DNA from: SCTM01 sp965279655
Lineage (GTDB): Bacteria > Pseudomonadota > Alphaproteobacteria > Rhodospirillales > Rhodospirillaceae
Direction of reading: 5' to 3'
DNA: 64,000 nucleotides
NCBI GenBank assembly: GCA_965279655.1
Contig: OZ257255.1
Span: 1,302,001-1,366,000 of the forward strand
The position numbers and the translations under genes are program-made. This document shows, one piece after another, positions 24,605 to 32,964 of the stretch. The notes beneath the pieces were generated by a model, which saw only the letters and a list, made by a program, of their open reading frames with translations, was not told the DNA's origin and did no database searches. How positions within the stretch are numbered: the stretch's first letter is position 1; the number at the start of each line of letters is the position of its first letter.

Positions 24605-24759
24605 TTGCGGCCTCCAGCAAGCCTTCATAAACTCCGCAGCGCACGCGCGGGTTTCACGGGGGCAACGGAATCTTTATTCCTCCGCGCGAGATTGCCGCCG
24701 AAATCGTTGTGTCTGCAAGCCGAGCGGGCAAGCAGACCGGTCACGGGAGCGCGGACACC

Positions 24760-25020
24760 ATGGACGGCAGCGTCGAACGGAGTTTCAAGGTGTCTTCCGC
24801 GCAGCGCAAGTGGCTGGTGCGCGGCCTGACTCAGCCGGGCGGCAAGCTGCCCCTGTTCGACGAGGACGGCCGCAAGATCAACCCCGCCGTTATCAAGAAA
24901 TGCATCGAAATGGGCTGGGCAGAACCCTGGTTCGCCAACCCGCAAAAGCCGGACTGGCTGATCTGCAAGCTGTCGGATTCCGGGCGTGCCGCGCTCTCCG
25001 ACCCGCACGACGCGGCATAG
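24760..25020 (+). CDS. Small hypothetical protein (86 residues)
   Basis: Not recognised. The chosen ATG 24760 has GGGAGC about ten bases upstream; the frame is open back to 24709. The sequence is basic and aromatic (SSAQRKWLVRGLTQPGGKLP, WAEPWFANPQKPDWLICKLS, then DSGRAAL). It has the look of a small winged-helix-like domain, with SDSGRAAL resembling the end of such domains (LTxxGRxAL), but no function can be claimed. It is divergent from cutA and followed after 78 bases by the third VOC gene, with a perfect dyad between. Confidence 0.6.
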   Translation: MDGSVERSFKVSSAQRKWLVRGLTQPGGKLPLFDEDGRKINPAVIKKCIEMGWAEPWFANPQKPDWLICKLSDSGRAALSDPHDAA

Positions 25021-25061
25021 CCGCAGCGATTTTCTTCCCTTCCGGAGCCGCTGCCTGAAGT

Positions 25062-25083
25062 CCAAGATCGGAGCCGATCTTGG
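25062..25083. promoter_or_regulatory. Perfect 22-bp dyad upstream of the VOC3-VOC4 operon
   Basis: CCAAGATCGG (25062-25071) and CCGATCTTGG (25074-25083) are perfect inverted repeats separated by only AG. The 2-base spacer and location 15 bases before the start codon favour a protein-binding operator over an RNA hairpin, though it could also end the 24760 transcript. Confidence 0.5.
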
Positions 25084-25098
25084 TCTCAGCGAGGTTTC

Positions 25099-26058
25099 AT
25101 GTCTTCACCCCTTCCGCGTCGGTCGGTCATCGCCGGCGCAATGGCGGCCGCGGTTCCGAGCGCGCGCGCCGCTGACGCACCGACGAATACCTCCTTCCTC
25201 CTGAGCACGCGGATCGCGACCATCGCGGCGGCGGACCCCAAGAAGGTCGCCGACGCCTACGTGGCTTCGCTCACTTACAAGATCCGCGAGACCTTCACCG
25301 TATCGCGCGCGATGTCGGAAAGTTGGGGAGCCCCCCTCTCCGCCGGACAGCCGTTCATCATGCTCAGCACGGATGCCAATCCCGACGTGTTCCTGCGCAT
25401 TGTGGGCACAAGACCGGTGGCCGGCGCGGCCGTCCAAAACACGGCCGGCTGGTCGTCGCTCGAGCTGATCGTGCGCGACGCCGACGGGCTCTATCAGTCG
25501 CTGCAGAATTCCGCGTTCAAGACGCTGAGCGCCCCGGCCAACCCGGTGAAGGCATTTCCGACGATCAAGTCGTTCCGGGTCCAAGGCCCGGCGGGGGAAA
25601 TCCTGTTCCTCACGTGCGACACCGGCGAGCCGGCGAAGTCGATCCTCTCCGTACCGGCAGGTCCGGTCGGTCCTCCTGACGTGATGTGGATCTCAGGGCC
25701 GGACATCCTGAAAGTGCGAGATTGGTATGCGAGCACATTCTCCATGACGCCGCGACCGGTCTCGCAAAAGCCGATCCCCGGCACGCAGGACTCCATGCCC
25801 AACACGGTGCTGCTCATGAAGCGCCCGCACCAACTGCTGCAATTCGAAGGGAACCCTGAGCAATTCGCGCCGCGGCCCCACGCGAAAGGACATTTGCCGC
25901 CGGGCAATGCGATGGGCAGCTTCCTTGTGGCCGATCTGGACGCTCTGAAGCTGCCGTTCATCACGCCGCCACGGGCGATTCACGGCAAGTCGCGCGCCGC
26001 GACGGTGCTCGATCCCAATGGCAATCGCGTCGAGTTGATCGAGGAGCGTTCGGTATGA
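25099..26058 (+). CDS. Exported VOC-fold protein, paralogue 3
   Basis: 319 residues. The leader LPRRSVIAGAMAAAVPSARA (about 5-24) has a twin-arginine but is short, so export could be Tat or Sec. Two VOC modules follow: about 30-175 (LLSTRIATIAAADPKKVADA, SESWGAPLSAGQPFIMLSTD, GWSSLELIVRD) and about 185-318 (WISGPDILKVRDWYASTFSM, HAKGHLPPGNAMGSF, ATVLDPNGNRVELIEE). It is closest to paralogue 1 at 17898 (shared SESWGAP/AESWGAP, PRPHA and ELIEE). Its stop overlaps the next start (ATGA), so an exported and a cytoplasmic VOC protein are made from one message. Substrate unknown. Confidence 0.78.
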   Translation: MSSPLPRRSVIAGAMAAAVPSARAADAPTNTSFLLSTRIATIAAADPKKVADAYVASLTYKIRETFTVSRAMSESWGAPLSAGQPFIMLSTDANPDVFLRIVGTRPVAGAAVQNTAGWSSLELIVRDADGLYQSLQNSAFKTLSAPANPVKAFPTIKSFRVQGPAGEILFLTCDTGEPAKSILSVPAGPVGPPDVMWISGPDILKVRDWYASTFSMTPRPVSQKPIPGTQDSMPNTVLLMKRPHQLLQFEGNPEQFAPRPHAKGHLPPGNAMGSFLVADLDALKLPFITPPRAIHGKSRAATVLDPNGNRVELIEERSV

Positions 26059-26900
26059 TCGGTCCCATTCTCGCGGTGACGATTGTCGTTAGCAATCTGG
26101 CGCCGGTCGAGGCCGCCTACAGCAAGTACCTCGGCTATCGCGTGGTCGAACGCGGCAAGGTCGACAAGGCGGCGGCTGACATATGGCAGGCGCCCAAGGT
26201 CGCGGGGCATGACTACATCGTGATGCAGCCGGAGAGCAAATCGCCCCACTACATCCGCTTTGTCGTGACCGCCGCCTATCCCGACTATAAGCCTTTCACG
26301 ACCCACGGCTGGAACGCGACCGAGATCCTGGTGCAAAACGTGGACGCGGTGGCGGCGAAGTTGAAAGACTCACCGTTCGAAATCGTCGGCGCGCCGAGCA
26401 GCGTTTCCATGACCGTCGAGGTCAAGGCCATGCAGGCAATCGGCCCCGCGAAGGAAGTGCTCTACTTCACCAAGAGCAAGACGCTCGGCACGGCGGAAAC
26501 CCTCATCGACCGGTTCTTCATCGTCATCGATGGCGGCTCGGACATCGAGGCGCTGCGCGATTTCTACGGACACCTCGGCGGCCAGACATCGCCGGTGATG
26601 CCCACGCGCATGACGGTCCTGAACAAGGCGCTGGGTCTCGACAGCGAAACGACGCATCCCCTCGCCGTGGCGCGGGTGAACGGCTCCTTCATGGTGGAAC
26701 TCGACCAATATCCGAACGCTGTGAAGCCACGCGTGGTCCGCAAGGGCGACCTGCCGCCCGGCATGGCGATGGTGACGATCCTGACGGATTCCATCGCCAG
26801 CGGCGGCATGCCGCTGAAAGGCGTGATCTCGCACGGCGACAAGACCGCCGTGATCAAGAGCCCGAGTGGCGCGCTGATCGAGTTGGTGGAGCGGCGCTAG
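26055..26900 (+). CDS. Cytoplasmic VOC-fold protein, paralogue 4
   Basis: 281 residues without a signal peptide. It has the same bipartite VOC layout as the protein at 21858 (AVTIVVSNLAPVEAAYSKYL, SPHYIRFVVTAAYPDYK, GWNATEILVQNVD, then DRFFIVIDGGSDIEALRDFY and IKSPSGALIELVE). Its translation is coupled to paralogue 3 by a 4-base overlap. The stop also overlaps the stop of the convergent gene at 26897. The exported-plus-cytoplasmic pairing seen here mirrors the separate genes at 17898 and 21858, which suggests a pathway duplicated across the membrane or on two related substrates. Confidence 0.78.
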   Translation: MIGPILAVTIVVSNLAPVEAAYSKYLGYRVVERGKVDKAAADIWQAPKVAGHDYIVMQPESKSPHYIRFVVTAAYPDYKPFTTHGWNATEILVQNVDAVAAKLKDSPFEIVGAPSSVSMTVEVKAMQAIGPAKEVLYFTKSKTLGTAETLIDRFFIVIDGGSDIEALRDFYGHLGGQTSPVMPTRMTVLNKALGLDSETTHPLAVARVNGSFMVELDQYPNAVKPRVVRKGDLPPGMAMVTILTDSIASGGMPLKGVISHGDKTAVIKSPSGALIELVERR

Positions 26901-27352
26901 GCGCGCATCTCGAGGGATTCGCCGCGGGCGGCGTAAGTGCCGTCGACGGAGAAAAAGCGCTGCGCGTATTGGCGGCTGGCGGCGAAATGCTCGCGGGCGA
27001 CCTTCAGATCGCCGGCGGACGCGGAGCGGACCTGCGCGGCGCGATACAGGCTGTCGGCCTCCTTCGCATCGAGTTCCACGCGGCCCGTGGGCCGGCGTTC
27101 CGGCCGCGGTGCGTCCGTGCCGGCGGCGGACGTGCCAGAGAAGGCGGCGAACGCTTCGCCGAGGCCCCCGACGCTCGCCGCATCGAGGGCTGCGCGGAAG
27201 GTGGTTCCCTTGCCCTGCTGTTGTTCAGCGGTGTCGCGGCGATCGCGCGCGGCCTTGCCGCCGTCGACGATGGGACGCACCGCTTCGGCGGCCATCGGAA
27301 TGACCGGCGGCACGGCGGCAGGCGTCACAAAGCTGGAATCAGCGACTCTCAC
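26897..27352 (-). CDS. Hypothetical protein (151 residues)
   Basis: Not recognised. The N-terminal third is rich in Ala, Pro and Val and the middle is low-complexity (GTSAAGTDAPRPERRPTGR). The C-terminal third is helical and charged (ELDAKEADSLYRAAQVRSAS, HFAASRQYAQRFF). There is no signal peptide, transmembrane segment or cysteine. The composition resembles flagellar-linked or scaffold-like hypothetical proteins of alphaproteobacteria, which is only an impression. It is convergent with VOC paralogue 4 and divergent from the 27479 gene. Confidence 0.6.
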   Translation of the reverse strand: MRVADSSFVTPAAVPPVIPMAAEAVRPIVDGGKAARDRRDTAEQQQGKGTTFRAALDAASVGGLGEAFAAFSGTSAAGTDAPRPERRPTGRVELDAKEADSLYRAAQVRSASAGDLKVAREHFAASRQYAQRFFSVDGTYAARGESLEMRA

Positions 27353-27478
27353 GAAGGCCCCTTCCCTTTACGATTTATAAAGGAAAGATGCCGCCACAGG
27401 CAAGGAACACCCCGGAAGCCCTTGATTCCAGACGAATCGCTAGAATTCAGAACCGATAGAGTGTGGTATAGCTCGGCG

Positions 27479-28708
27479 ATGAAATACGCCTACCTCACCT
27501 GCGAACTGCTGGGGCGGGATCTCGATTCCCGCCTCCTGATTGCGGCTCATTTGGTCAGCCGGGGCATCAATTGCGTGATCGGCCAGCAGTGGGGCGTCTT
27601 CGCAAACCTCGCCCAGTGCCCCACCGGCGTCGTTCTGTTCAAGACGGCCAACGAGGTTCAAGGCCGCGCCGCGGCGGATGCAAAGCATTTCGGACACAAG
27701 GTTGTCATGTCCGACGAGGAAGTGCTGGCGATCTCTAGCCCAGACGAAATCGCCCGTATCACAAGCCCCTTGTCAGTCGAGTCCGCGGACGTCTTTCTTG
27801 CGATGGACGCACGGCACCGAGACGTGATCGATCGCATCGTGCCGGGGAAAACCCAAGTTGTCGGCAACGCGCGCGTCGACCTCTTGACGAATCACGCGAC
27901 GATCTACCAGGCCGAAGCTAACGAGGCGCGGCAGGCAGGCGCCTACATCCTGTTCAACACGAGCTTTGGCACTTTCAACAGCGTGTGGGGTAGCCCCGAA
28001 GAGGCCCTGGCGGTTGCGTACAAGACCATGGAACCGGCCGTTGGGCCGGAGAAAGCCAAGCTCATCGCCGGCAACATCCTCGCTTTCGAACGCGCGAATT
28101 TTGCGGCCATGCAGGAGATTCTGGCGTGGACCCGCGCGACATTCCCGCAGCGGATCGTGCTCCGCCCTCACCCAGCGGAAAAGGCGGACATCTGGAAGGC
28201 ATTCTCGGGTGTCGAGGTGGTGGAAAAGACAAACCCCATCCCGTGGCTGCTTGGCGCGGACCTCATGATCCACGCCAGCAGCACGACTGGGCTCGAGGGT
28301 GCATTGCTGGGAGCCCCGTGCCTCAATGTCGTTGCGGGCGATGCCGAGAGTTTCGGCCAAACTTATTTGATTAGCGAAGTGAACCACACCGTCCGGTCCG
28401 TGGAAGACGCAAAGACTGCGATCGCGACGTTCTTGTCCAGCAGATCCGGACCGATCGCCGCGCAGCCGCAGCCTGGGTTCCTCCGGGATGCGGTGCAGAA
28501 AACCGCCGACGCGATTGCATCGCTCGCGGTGGACGCCCCCGAGTTGCGGTCTTGGGGCCGCCACGTACCAAAAGCGCGCCAGATCGAGAAATTCGATATC
28601 TCGAACGAAGCCTTTGTCGCGCGTATGAAGCGGATATTTGACGCGGCAAAAGTGAAGTCCGTGCAGGTCGGTCCCCTCGACCGATCGCTGTTTCTGCTCG
28701 TCGCCTAG
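27479..28708 (+). CDS. Surface-carbohydrate biosynthesis (glycosyl/glycerophosphotransferase-like) protein
   Basis: 409 residues from ATG 27479; the frame is open well upstream but that part is antisense to the previous gene. The N-terminus (CELLGRDLDSRLLIAAHLVS, then CVIGQQWGVFANL) and C-terminal half (IVLRPHPAEK, LLGADLMIHASSTTGLEGAL, PCLNVV) match the GT-B-like family annotated as surface carbohydrate biosynthesis proteins and related to CDP-glycerol transferases. The Arg-Pro-His and Ser-Ser-Thr-Thr-Gly-Glu motifs are typical of donor binding. It probably adds a unit to a surface glycan. It has no glycan cluster around it here. The product is unassigned. Confidence 0.72.
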   Translation: MKYAYLTCELLGRDLDSRLLIAAHLVSRGINCVIGQQWGVFANLAQCPTGVVLFKTANEVQGRAAADAKHFGHKVVMSDEEVLAISSPDEIARITSPLSVESADVFLAMDARHRDVIDRIVPGKTQVVGNARVDLLTNHATIYQAEANEARQAGAYILFNTSFGTFNSVWGSPEEALAVAYKTMEPAVGPEKAKLIAGNILAFERANFAAMQEILAWTRATFPQRIVLRPHPAEKADIWKAFSGVEVVEKTNPIPWLLGADLMIHASSTTGLEGALLGAPCLNVVAGDAESFGQTYLISEVNHTVRSVEDAKTAIATFLSSRSGPIAAQPQPGFLRDAVQKTADAIASLAVDAPELRSWGRHVPKARQIEKFDISNEAFVARMKRIFDAAKVKSVQVGPLDRSLFLLVA

Positions 28709-28744
28709 GAGCGACGAACCCTCAATTCGCTGTGTGGGGAGAAA

Positions 28745-28821
<77 letters not shown>

Positions 28822-28867
28822 ACCGAGCTGACGGGATTTGGAATTGGGGGTCCCGGCAGCGGCGCGC

Positions 28868-28896
28868 ACTATAAGCAGCCCCTGCCCGCGAAACAA
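28868..28896 (-). promoter_or_regulatory. Promoter of tRNA-Pro
   Basis: On the minus strand TTGTTT (28896-28891) and TATAGT (28873-28868) are separated by exactly 17 bases. The -10 lies 46 bases before the mature tRNA 5' end, leaving a normal leader for RNase P. A G/C-rich discriminator (GCGCGCCGC) follows, as in stringently controlled stable RNA promoters. Confidence 0.65.
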
Positions 28897-28925
28897 ATGG
28901 TTTAGCGCTGAAATTCAGCCGGTTC

Positions 28926-29366
28926 TTAGGCTGCCCGAAGAGCATCCCTCAGGTCGTCCCGCAGGGCCGTGAGTTCGGCCAGGAGGCGCTTCGCCTCGTC
29001 GCGCGACAGCGGGCCGGCGGGCGGCTCGGCCGCGTCCGCTTTCGCCGCCGGCTCCCGCAGGACCTTCTGGACCCCGCGGATGGTCATCCCGTCGTCGTAG
29101 AGCAGACTGCGGATGCGCTTGAGCAGCGTCACGTCTTCCGGGCGATAGTATCGACGCCCGCCGCCGCGTTTAAGCGGCCGCACCTGGCTGAACTTGGATT
29201 CCCAGAAGCGCAGGACGTGCTGCGGCACGTCCAAATCCGTCGCCACCTCGCTGATGGTGCGGAAGGCGCTCTCGGATTTCTGCACGCGCGGGTGCTGTTC
29301 TTGGCTCGGGTCGTTCAGGCCCAGCGGAATTTGCGGGCCCGGTGGATCGGCCTCGTGATCGCTCAT
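28926..29366 (-). CDS. MerR-family transcriptional regulator
   Basis: 146 residues. A MerR-type winged helix-turn-helix lies at about residues 36-105 (FRTISEVATDLDVPQHVLRF, WESKF, then GGRRYYRPEDVTLLKRI, LLYDDGMTIRGVQKVL). A short helical C-terminus without metal-binding cysteines follows. In alphaproteobacteria this gene often follows ihfA, as here (7 bases apart). The effector and targets are unknown. It is probably co-transcribed with ihfA. Confidence 0.88.
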   Translation of the reverse strand: MSDHEADPPGPQIPLGLNDPSQEQHPRVQKSESAFRTISEVATDLDVPQHVLRFWESKFSQVRPLKRGGGRRYYRPEDVTLLKRIRSLLYDDGMTIRGVQKVLREPAAKADAAEPPAGPLSRDEAKRLLAELTALRDDLRDALRAA

Positions 29367-29373
29367 CTAGCGG

Positions 29374-29712
29374 CTACGGCGCCCTAGGCGCGCTGGCCTC
29401 TTGCGGCTTCGCACTGGCGCTGTGTCCCTGACGGATCCGCGCCTTCAACAGCTGCGACGGACGGAACACCAACACCTTCCGCGGGAGGATCGGCACTTCT
29501 TCACCGGTCTTCGGATTGCGGCCGATACGCTGGCCCTTCTGCCGCACCGAGAAGCTGCCGAACGAGGAAATCTTCACCGCCTCGCCCTTGAGCAGCGCGT
29601 CGGTAATTTCACCGAGCACCATCTCAAGCAAGTCCGCGGACTCGTTCCGCGACAGGCCGACTTCCTGGTAGATCGCTTCGCTGAGTTGTGCGCGGGTAAT
29701 GGTCTCGCCCAT
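29374..29712 (-). CDS. ihfA: Integration host factor alpha subunit
   Basis: 112 residues of the HU/IHF DNA-bending family. It shows TITRAQLSEAIYQEVGLSRN at the start, VKISSFGSFSVRQKGQRIGR (strands), and the DNA-intercalating arm NPKTGEEVPILPRKVLVFRP with its proline. The alpha-subunit assignment rests on the MGETITRAQLSEAIY start and on synteny (fabH, then ihfA, then merR). The C-terminal tail (SASAKPQEASAPRAP) is a short low-complexity extension. It contributes to sigma-54 promoter looping, which is relevant to NtrC-type activation. Confidence 0.93.
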   Translation of the reverse strand: MGETITRAQLSEAIYQEVGLSRNESADLLEMVLGEITDALLKGEAVKISSFGSFSVRQKGQRIGRNPKTGEEVPILPRKVLVFRPSQLLKARIRQGHSASAKPQEASAPRAP

Positions 29713-29828
29713 CGACGCACTCTCCCCTACTGAGACCGAAGTCGAAACGTTAGCGTGGCCTCAGAAAAGCGTCAACCAGCTTTTCTTTATGGACCAATGC
29801 CTTAGGAAGACCGTCCCCAGGGGAGATC

Positions 29829-29845
29829 GGGCCGGAAAACGGCCC
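29829..29845 (-). terminator. Short hairpin after fabH
   Basis: GGGCCG (29829-29834) pairs with CGGCCC (29840-29845) around GAAAA. It lies 5 bases after the fabH stop on the minus strand. There is no T-run, so termination is uncertain. Confidence 0.4.
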
Positions 29846-29850
29846 TCGGA

Positions 29851-30825
29851 TCACATCCGGACGAGCGCGGAACCCCAGGTAAAGCCGCCGCCCATGGCCT
29901 CCATGAGGACCAGCTGGCCCTGTTTGATGCGCCCGTCCCGGACCCCGGCGTCCAGCGCCAAGGGGATGGAGGCGGCGGAGGTATTGGCGTGCTGATCCAC
30001 CGTGACGATGACCTTGGCCGGGTCCAGGCCCAGCTTGTGGGCGGTGGAATCGAGGATGCGCTTGTTGGCCTGGTGAGGCACCAGCCAATCAAGGTCGGCG
30101 GCGGTCAGCTTATTGGCCGCCAGGGCCTCGCTCACCGCGTCGGCCAAATTCACCACCGCGTGCCGGAAGACTTCCTTGCCCTTCATGCGCACATGACCGG
30201 TGGTCTGGGTCGAGGATGGGCCGCCGTCCACATACAGCATGTCATGCTGGCGGCCGTCGGAATGGAGATGGGTCGACAGGATGCCGCGGTCGGCGGTAGT
30301 CCCCTTGCCCTCTTCCGCCGTCGCAACGATCGCGCCGGCACCGTCGCCGAACAGCACGCAGGTGGTGCGGTCGTTCCAATCGAGGATGCGCGAGAATGTC
30401 TCGGCGCCGACCAGAAGAGCGGTCTTTGCCTGACCGGCTTTGATGAAATTGTCGATCACGGCGAGGCCATAGACGAAACCGGAGCACACGGCCTGCACGT
30501 CGAACGACGGAATGCCCGGGCGGCAGAGCGCGGCTTGCACCTTCGCGGCGGTCGCGGGGAATGTTTGATCCGGCGTCGCCGTGGCGACGACCAGCAAATC
30601 CACCTTCTGGCCATCGATCCCCGCCGCCGCCAGCGCCTTGCGCGACGCTTCGATGGCGAGATCGGAGGTGAACTGGCCTTCGGCCGCGACGTAACGCTGG
30701 CGGATGCCAGAGCGTTCGACGATCCATTCGTCGGAAGTGTCGACGCGGGTGGCGAGTTCAGCGTTGGATACGAGGCGTTCCGGCAGGTAGGAGCCGACGC
30801 CGCGGATAACAGTACGAACGGTCAT
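29851..30825 (-). CDS. fabH: Beta-ketoacyl-ACP synthase III (FabH)
   Basis: Condenses acetyl-CoA with malonyl-ACP to start fatty-acid synthesis. 324 residues, normal length. The catalytic Cys is in FDVQAVCSGFVYGL (about residue 113), His in WLVPHQANKRI (about 250) and Asn in DQHANTSAASIP (about 280). The N-terminal GVGSYLPERLVSNAELA and C-terminal GGGFTWGSALVRM are typical. The ATG start overlaps the plsX stop by 4 bases (ATGA), indicating coupled translation. Confidence 0.96.
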   Translation of the reverse strand: MTVRTVIRGVGSYLPERLVSNAELATRVDTSDEWIVERSGIRQRYVAAEGQFTSDLAIEASRKALAAAGIDGQKVDLLVVATATPDQTFPATAAKVQAALCRPGIPSFDVQAVCSGFVYGLAVIDNFIKAGQAKTALLVGAETFSRILDWNDRTTCVLFGDGAGAIVATAEEGKGTTADRGILSTHLHSDGRQHDMLYVDGGPSSTQTTGHVRMKGKEVFRHAVVNLADAVSEALAANKLTAADLDWLVPHQANKRILDSTAHKLGLDPAKVIVTVDQHANTSAASIPLALDAGVRDGRIKQGQLVLMEAMGGGFTWGSALVRM

Positions 30826-31892
30826 TCGGAGGCAACGACCGGGGCCCGGGGCCCTTCAGCTGTGGCGACCGGCGCCGGCGCGAACTGCGCGAGTTCATGT
30901 GCAATGCGGCTGTTCAAGTCCCGCGCCACCATATCCACGGCCACCCCAATCGCGTTGGCGAAACCGACGGCATCGGTACCGCCGTGACTCTTCACGGCCA
31001 CACCGTTGAGGCCGACGAACAGTGCTCCGTTGTAGCGCCGCGGATCGGTTCGCGCCATCACTTGCATGATCACGGGTTTGGCGAACAGCATACCGAACAT
31101 CGCGAGCCACGAACTCTTCACCGCGTTGCGCAGGAATTCCGTATAGAGCTTCGCGGTGCCTTCGGCGGTCTTCAATGCCACGTTGCCGGTAAATCCGTCG
31201 GTGACGACCACATCGACCGTGCCTTTGGTGATGTCGTCGCCTTCGATGAAGCCGTGGAACTCCAGATCAAGGTGCGCGCTGCGCAGTTGTTCGGCGGCTT
31301 CCTTCAGGGTACCGGTGCCCTTCAATTCCTCGGAGCCGATGTTGAGCAAGCCAACCGTCGGCCGTTCGAGGCCAAGCATCGCGCGGGCGAAGCATTCACC
31401 CATGATCGCGAATTCAACCAGGTTGCGCGCATCGCACTGCACATTGGCACCGAGATCGAGCATCACGGTCTCGCCCGTGCGCGTCGGGAGTACAGTGCAG
31501 ATCGCAGGCCGGTCGATGCCCGGCAACGGACGCAGGATGAGTTTCGCCATCGCCATGAGCGCGCCGGTATTGCCGGCGGAAACGACGCCCTTGGCGTGAC
31601 CGAGCTTGACGGCCTCGATCGCCTTCCACATCGACGTCTGCTTGCCGCCGCGCAATGCCTGACTCGGCTTCGCTTCGGAACTGACGACGTCGGTGGCATG
31701 TGCGACCGTGCACACCTTCGCGGTCGCGGGATCGTTCGCGAGCAGCGGCTGAATCCGCGCCTCATCGCCGTGCAGCAGGAAATGGACGTGCGGGTACCGG
31801 ACGCGCGCGAGCGACACACCTTTGACTACGACGTCCGGCGCATGATCGCCGCCCATCGCATCAAGAGATAGGGTGAAGGAAGCTGCGCTCAC
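30822..31892 (-). CDS. plsX: Phosphate acyltransferase PlsX
   Basis: Converts acyl-ACP to acyl-phosphate for phospholipid synthesis; peripheral to the inner membrane. 356 residues. Family signatures are LSLDAMGGDHAPDVVVKGVS at the start, VSAGNTGALMAMAK, RPAICTVLPT, LDLGANVQCD and VTDGFTGNVALKTAEG. The order DUF177-rpmF-plsX-fabH is conserved widely. The C-terminal tail is Ala/Pro-rich. A 121-base gap separates it from rpmF upstream. Confidence 0.96.
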   Translation of the reverse strand: MSAASFTLSLDAMGGDHAPDVVVKGVSLARVRYPHVHFLLHGDEARIQPLLANDPATAKVCTVAHATDVVSSEAKPSQALRGGKQTSMWKAIEAVKLGHAKGVVSAGNTGALMAMAKLILRPLPGIDRPAICTVLPTRTGETVMLDLGANVQCDARNLVEFAIMGECFARAMLGLERPTVGLLNIGSEELKGTGTLKEAAEQLRSAHLDLEFHGFIEGDDITKGTVDVVVTDGFTGNVALKTAEGTAKLYTEFLRNAVKSSWLAMFGMLFAKPVIMQVMARTDPRRYNGALFVGLNGVAVKSHGGTDAVGFANAIGVAVDMVARDLNSRIAHELAQFAPAPVATAEGPRAPVVASE

Positions 31893-32013
31893 GACTCTCC
31901 CCAGGACATGACGCCTTGATACCGCGCAATCTCGGGCACCGAACCTTCCAGGTCTGGTGCCCTGCCCCCCGGCACATGCGCGGCCGGTCCGCCAAGCTTA
32001 GACGGCTGGAGAC

Positions 32014-32199
32014 TTAGGCGACAGCCTTGGAGGCGGTAACTTCACGGCCGTCGTAATGGCCACAGGACCCGCAAACGTGGTGCGGACGCTTGTTTTCACC
32101 GCAGTTCGGGCATTCCTGGTGGGGATTGCTGCCCAAAGCATGGTGCGACCGGCGCATATCGCGGCGCGACTTGGACACTTTCTTCTTCGGAACGGCCAT
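32014..32199 (-). CDS. rpmF: 50S ribosomal protein L32
   Basis: 61 residues: MAVPKKKVSKSRRDMRRSHH, then the zinc-ribbon cysteines CPNCGENKRPHHVCGSCGHY. All four cysteines are kept, so this is the zinc-binding form. It lies between DUF177 and plsX, its usual place. Confidence 0.97.
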   Translation of the reverse strand: MAVPKKKVSKSRRDMRRSHHALGSNPHQECPNCGENKRPHHVCGSCGHYDGREVTASKAVA

Positions 32200-32324
32200 G
32201 GCACTCGTCTTTCTCTAGATGGCCCCCGGCAGTCCGGAGACCCAATAAGGGGCGAGTACATAACGAAAAAGCCCTGGAGACGCAAGGCGAAGCCGGACCC
32301 GCGCAAAGGTTGAATAGAAAGGCC

Positions 32325-32960
32325 CTAACGCGCCGGTTTTCCTTTACCGGGCCGACCCTTAGGGCCTTCGGCCTTCTTCAGGTCCATTCGTCGTGGGGCG
32401 GCCTTTCCAACCTTCAGGGCGGCCAGGGCCGCAAAAGGGCTCGTCCCGCCCGTGTCAGCCTCCCCCGCCGTCACGCCCGCGAAGGTGGCCCCTGGGGCCC
32501 TTGGATAGGGGTCCATGGCCAGGGAGAGTTGCTCGGTGACCACCTCGCCCAGATCGATAACGCCGCCGACGATGGGGTCCGGGAGGTCCTCGTTCGGGTC
32601 CACCCATTCCTCATCGTCCTCAGCGTCCTCGCGCTTGGACTTCTTGCCCGGCTCGGCATCCCGGGGCGGGGCTCCCGGCACGAACCGCCGCTCAATGGTG
32701 TCCGACAGGTGGCTCGGGACCGGCTTCAAGGTCACCACGCACGCCTGCACAAGGTCCGCCTCGAAATCGCCCTTCACTTCGACCGTACCGCCGGCCACGA
32801 GGGTGACGGACAGCTGCGCCTTCAGAACGTTCAAGGATTCGAGGCCCAACTCACGCGAAACAGCCGCGCGCACCGCGTCGTCGGCCGTAAGCGTGTAATT
32901 GCGCTCCTTGGTGGAGAGCGTTGCGACTTCGATCGGAAATGAGAATACGGGTTTGGACAC
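32325..32960 (-). CDS. YceD/DUF177 family protein
   Basis: 211 residues. This conserved cytoplasmic protein is encoded next to rpmF in most bacteria and is implicated in 23S rRNA/ribosome assembly and plsX-linked processes. Visible are GGTVEVKGDFEADLVQACVV with the family cysteine, TLKPVPSHLSDTIERRF, and the acidic segment DDEEWVDPNEDLPDPIVGG leading to IDLGEVVTEQLSLAMDPYPR. The C-terminus is Lys/Pro-rich. It follows the ubiquinol-cytochrome c chaperone gene by 4 bases. Confidence 0.9.
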   Translation of the reverse strand: MSKPVFSFPIEVATLSTKERNYTLTADDAVRAAVSRELGLESLNVLKAQLSVTLVAGGTVEVKGDFEADLVQACVVTLKPVPSHLSDTIERRFVPGAPPRDAEPGKKSKREDAEDDEEWVDPNEDLPDPIVGGVIDLGEVVTEQLSLAMDPYPRAPGATFAGVTAGEADTGGTSPFAALAALKVGKAAPRRMDLKKAEGPKGRPGKGKPAR

Positions 32961-32964
32961 GGCC

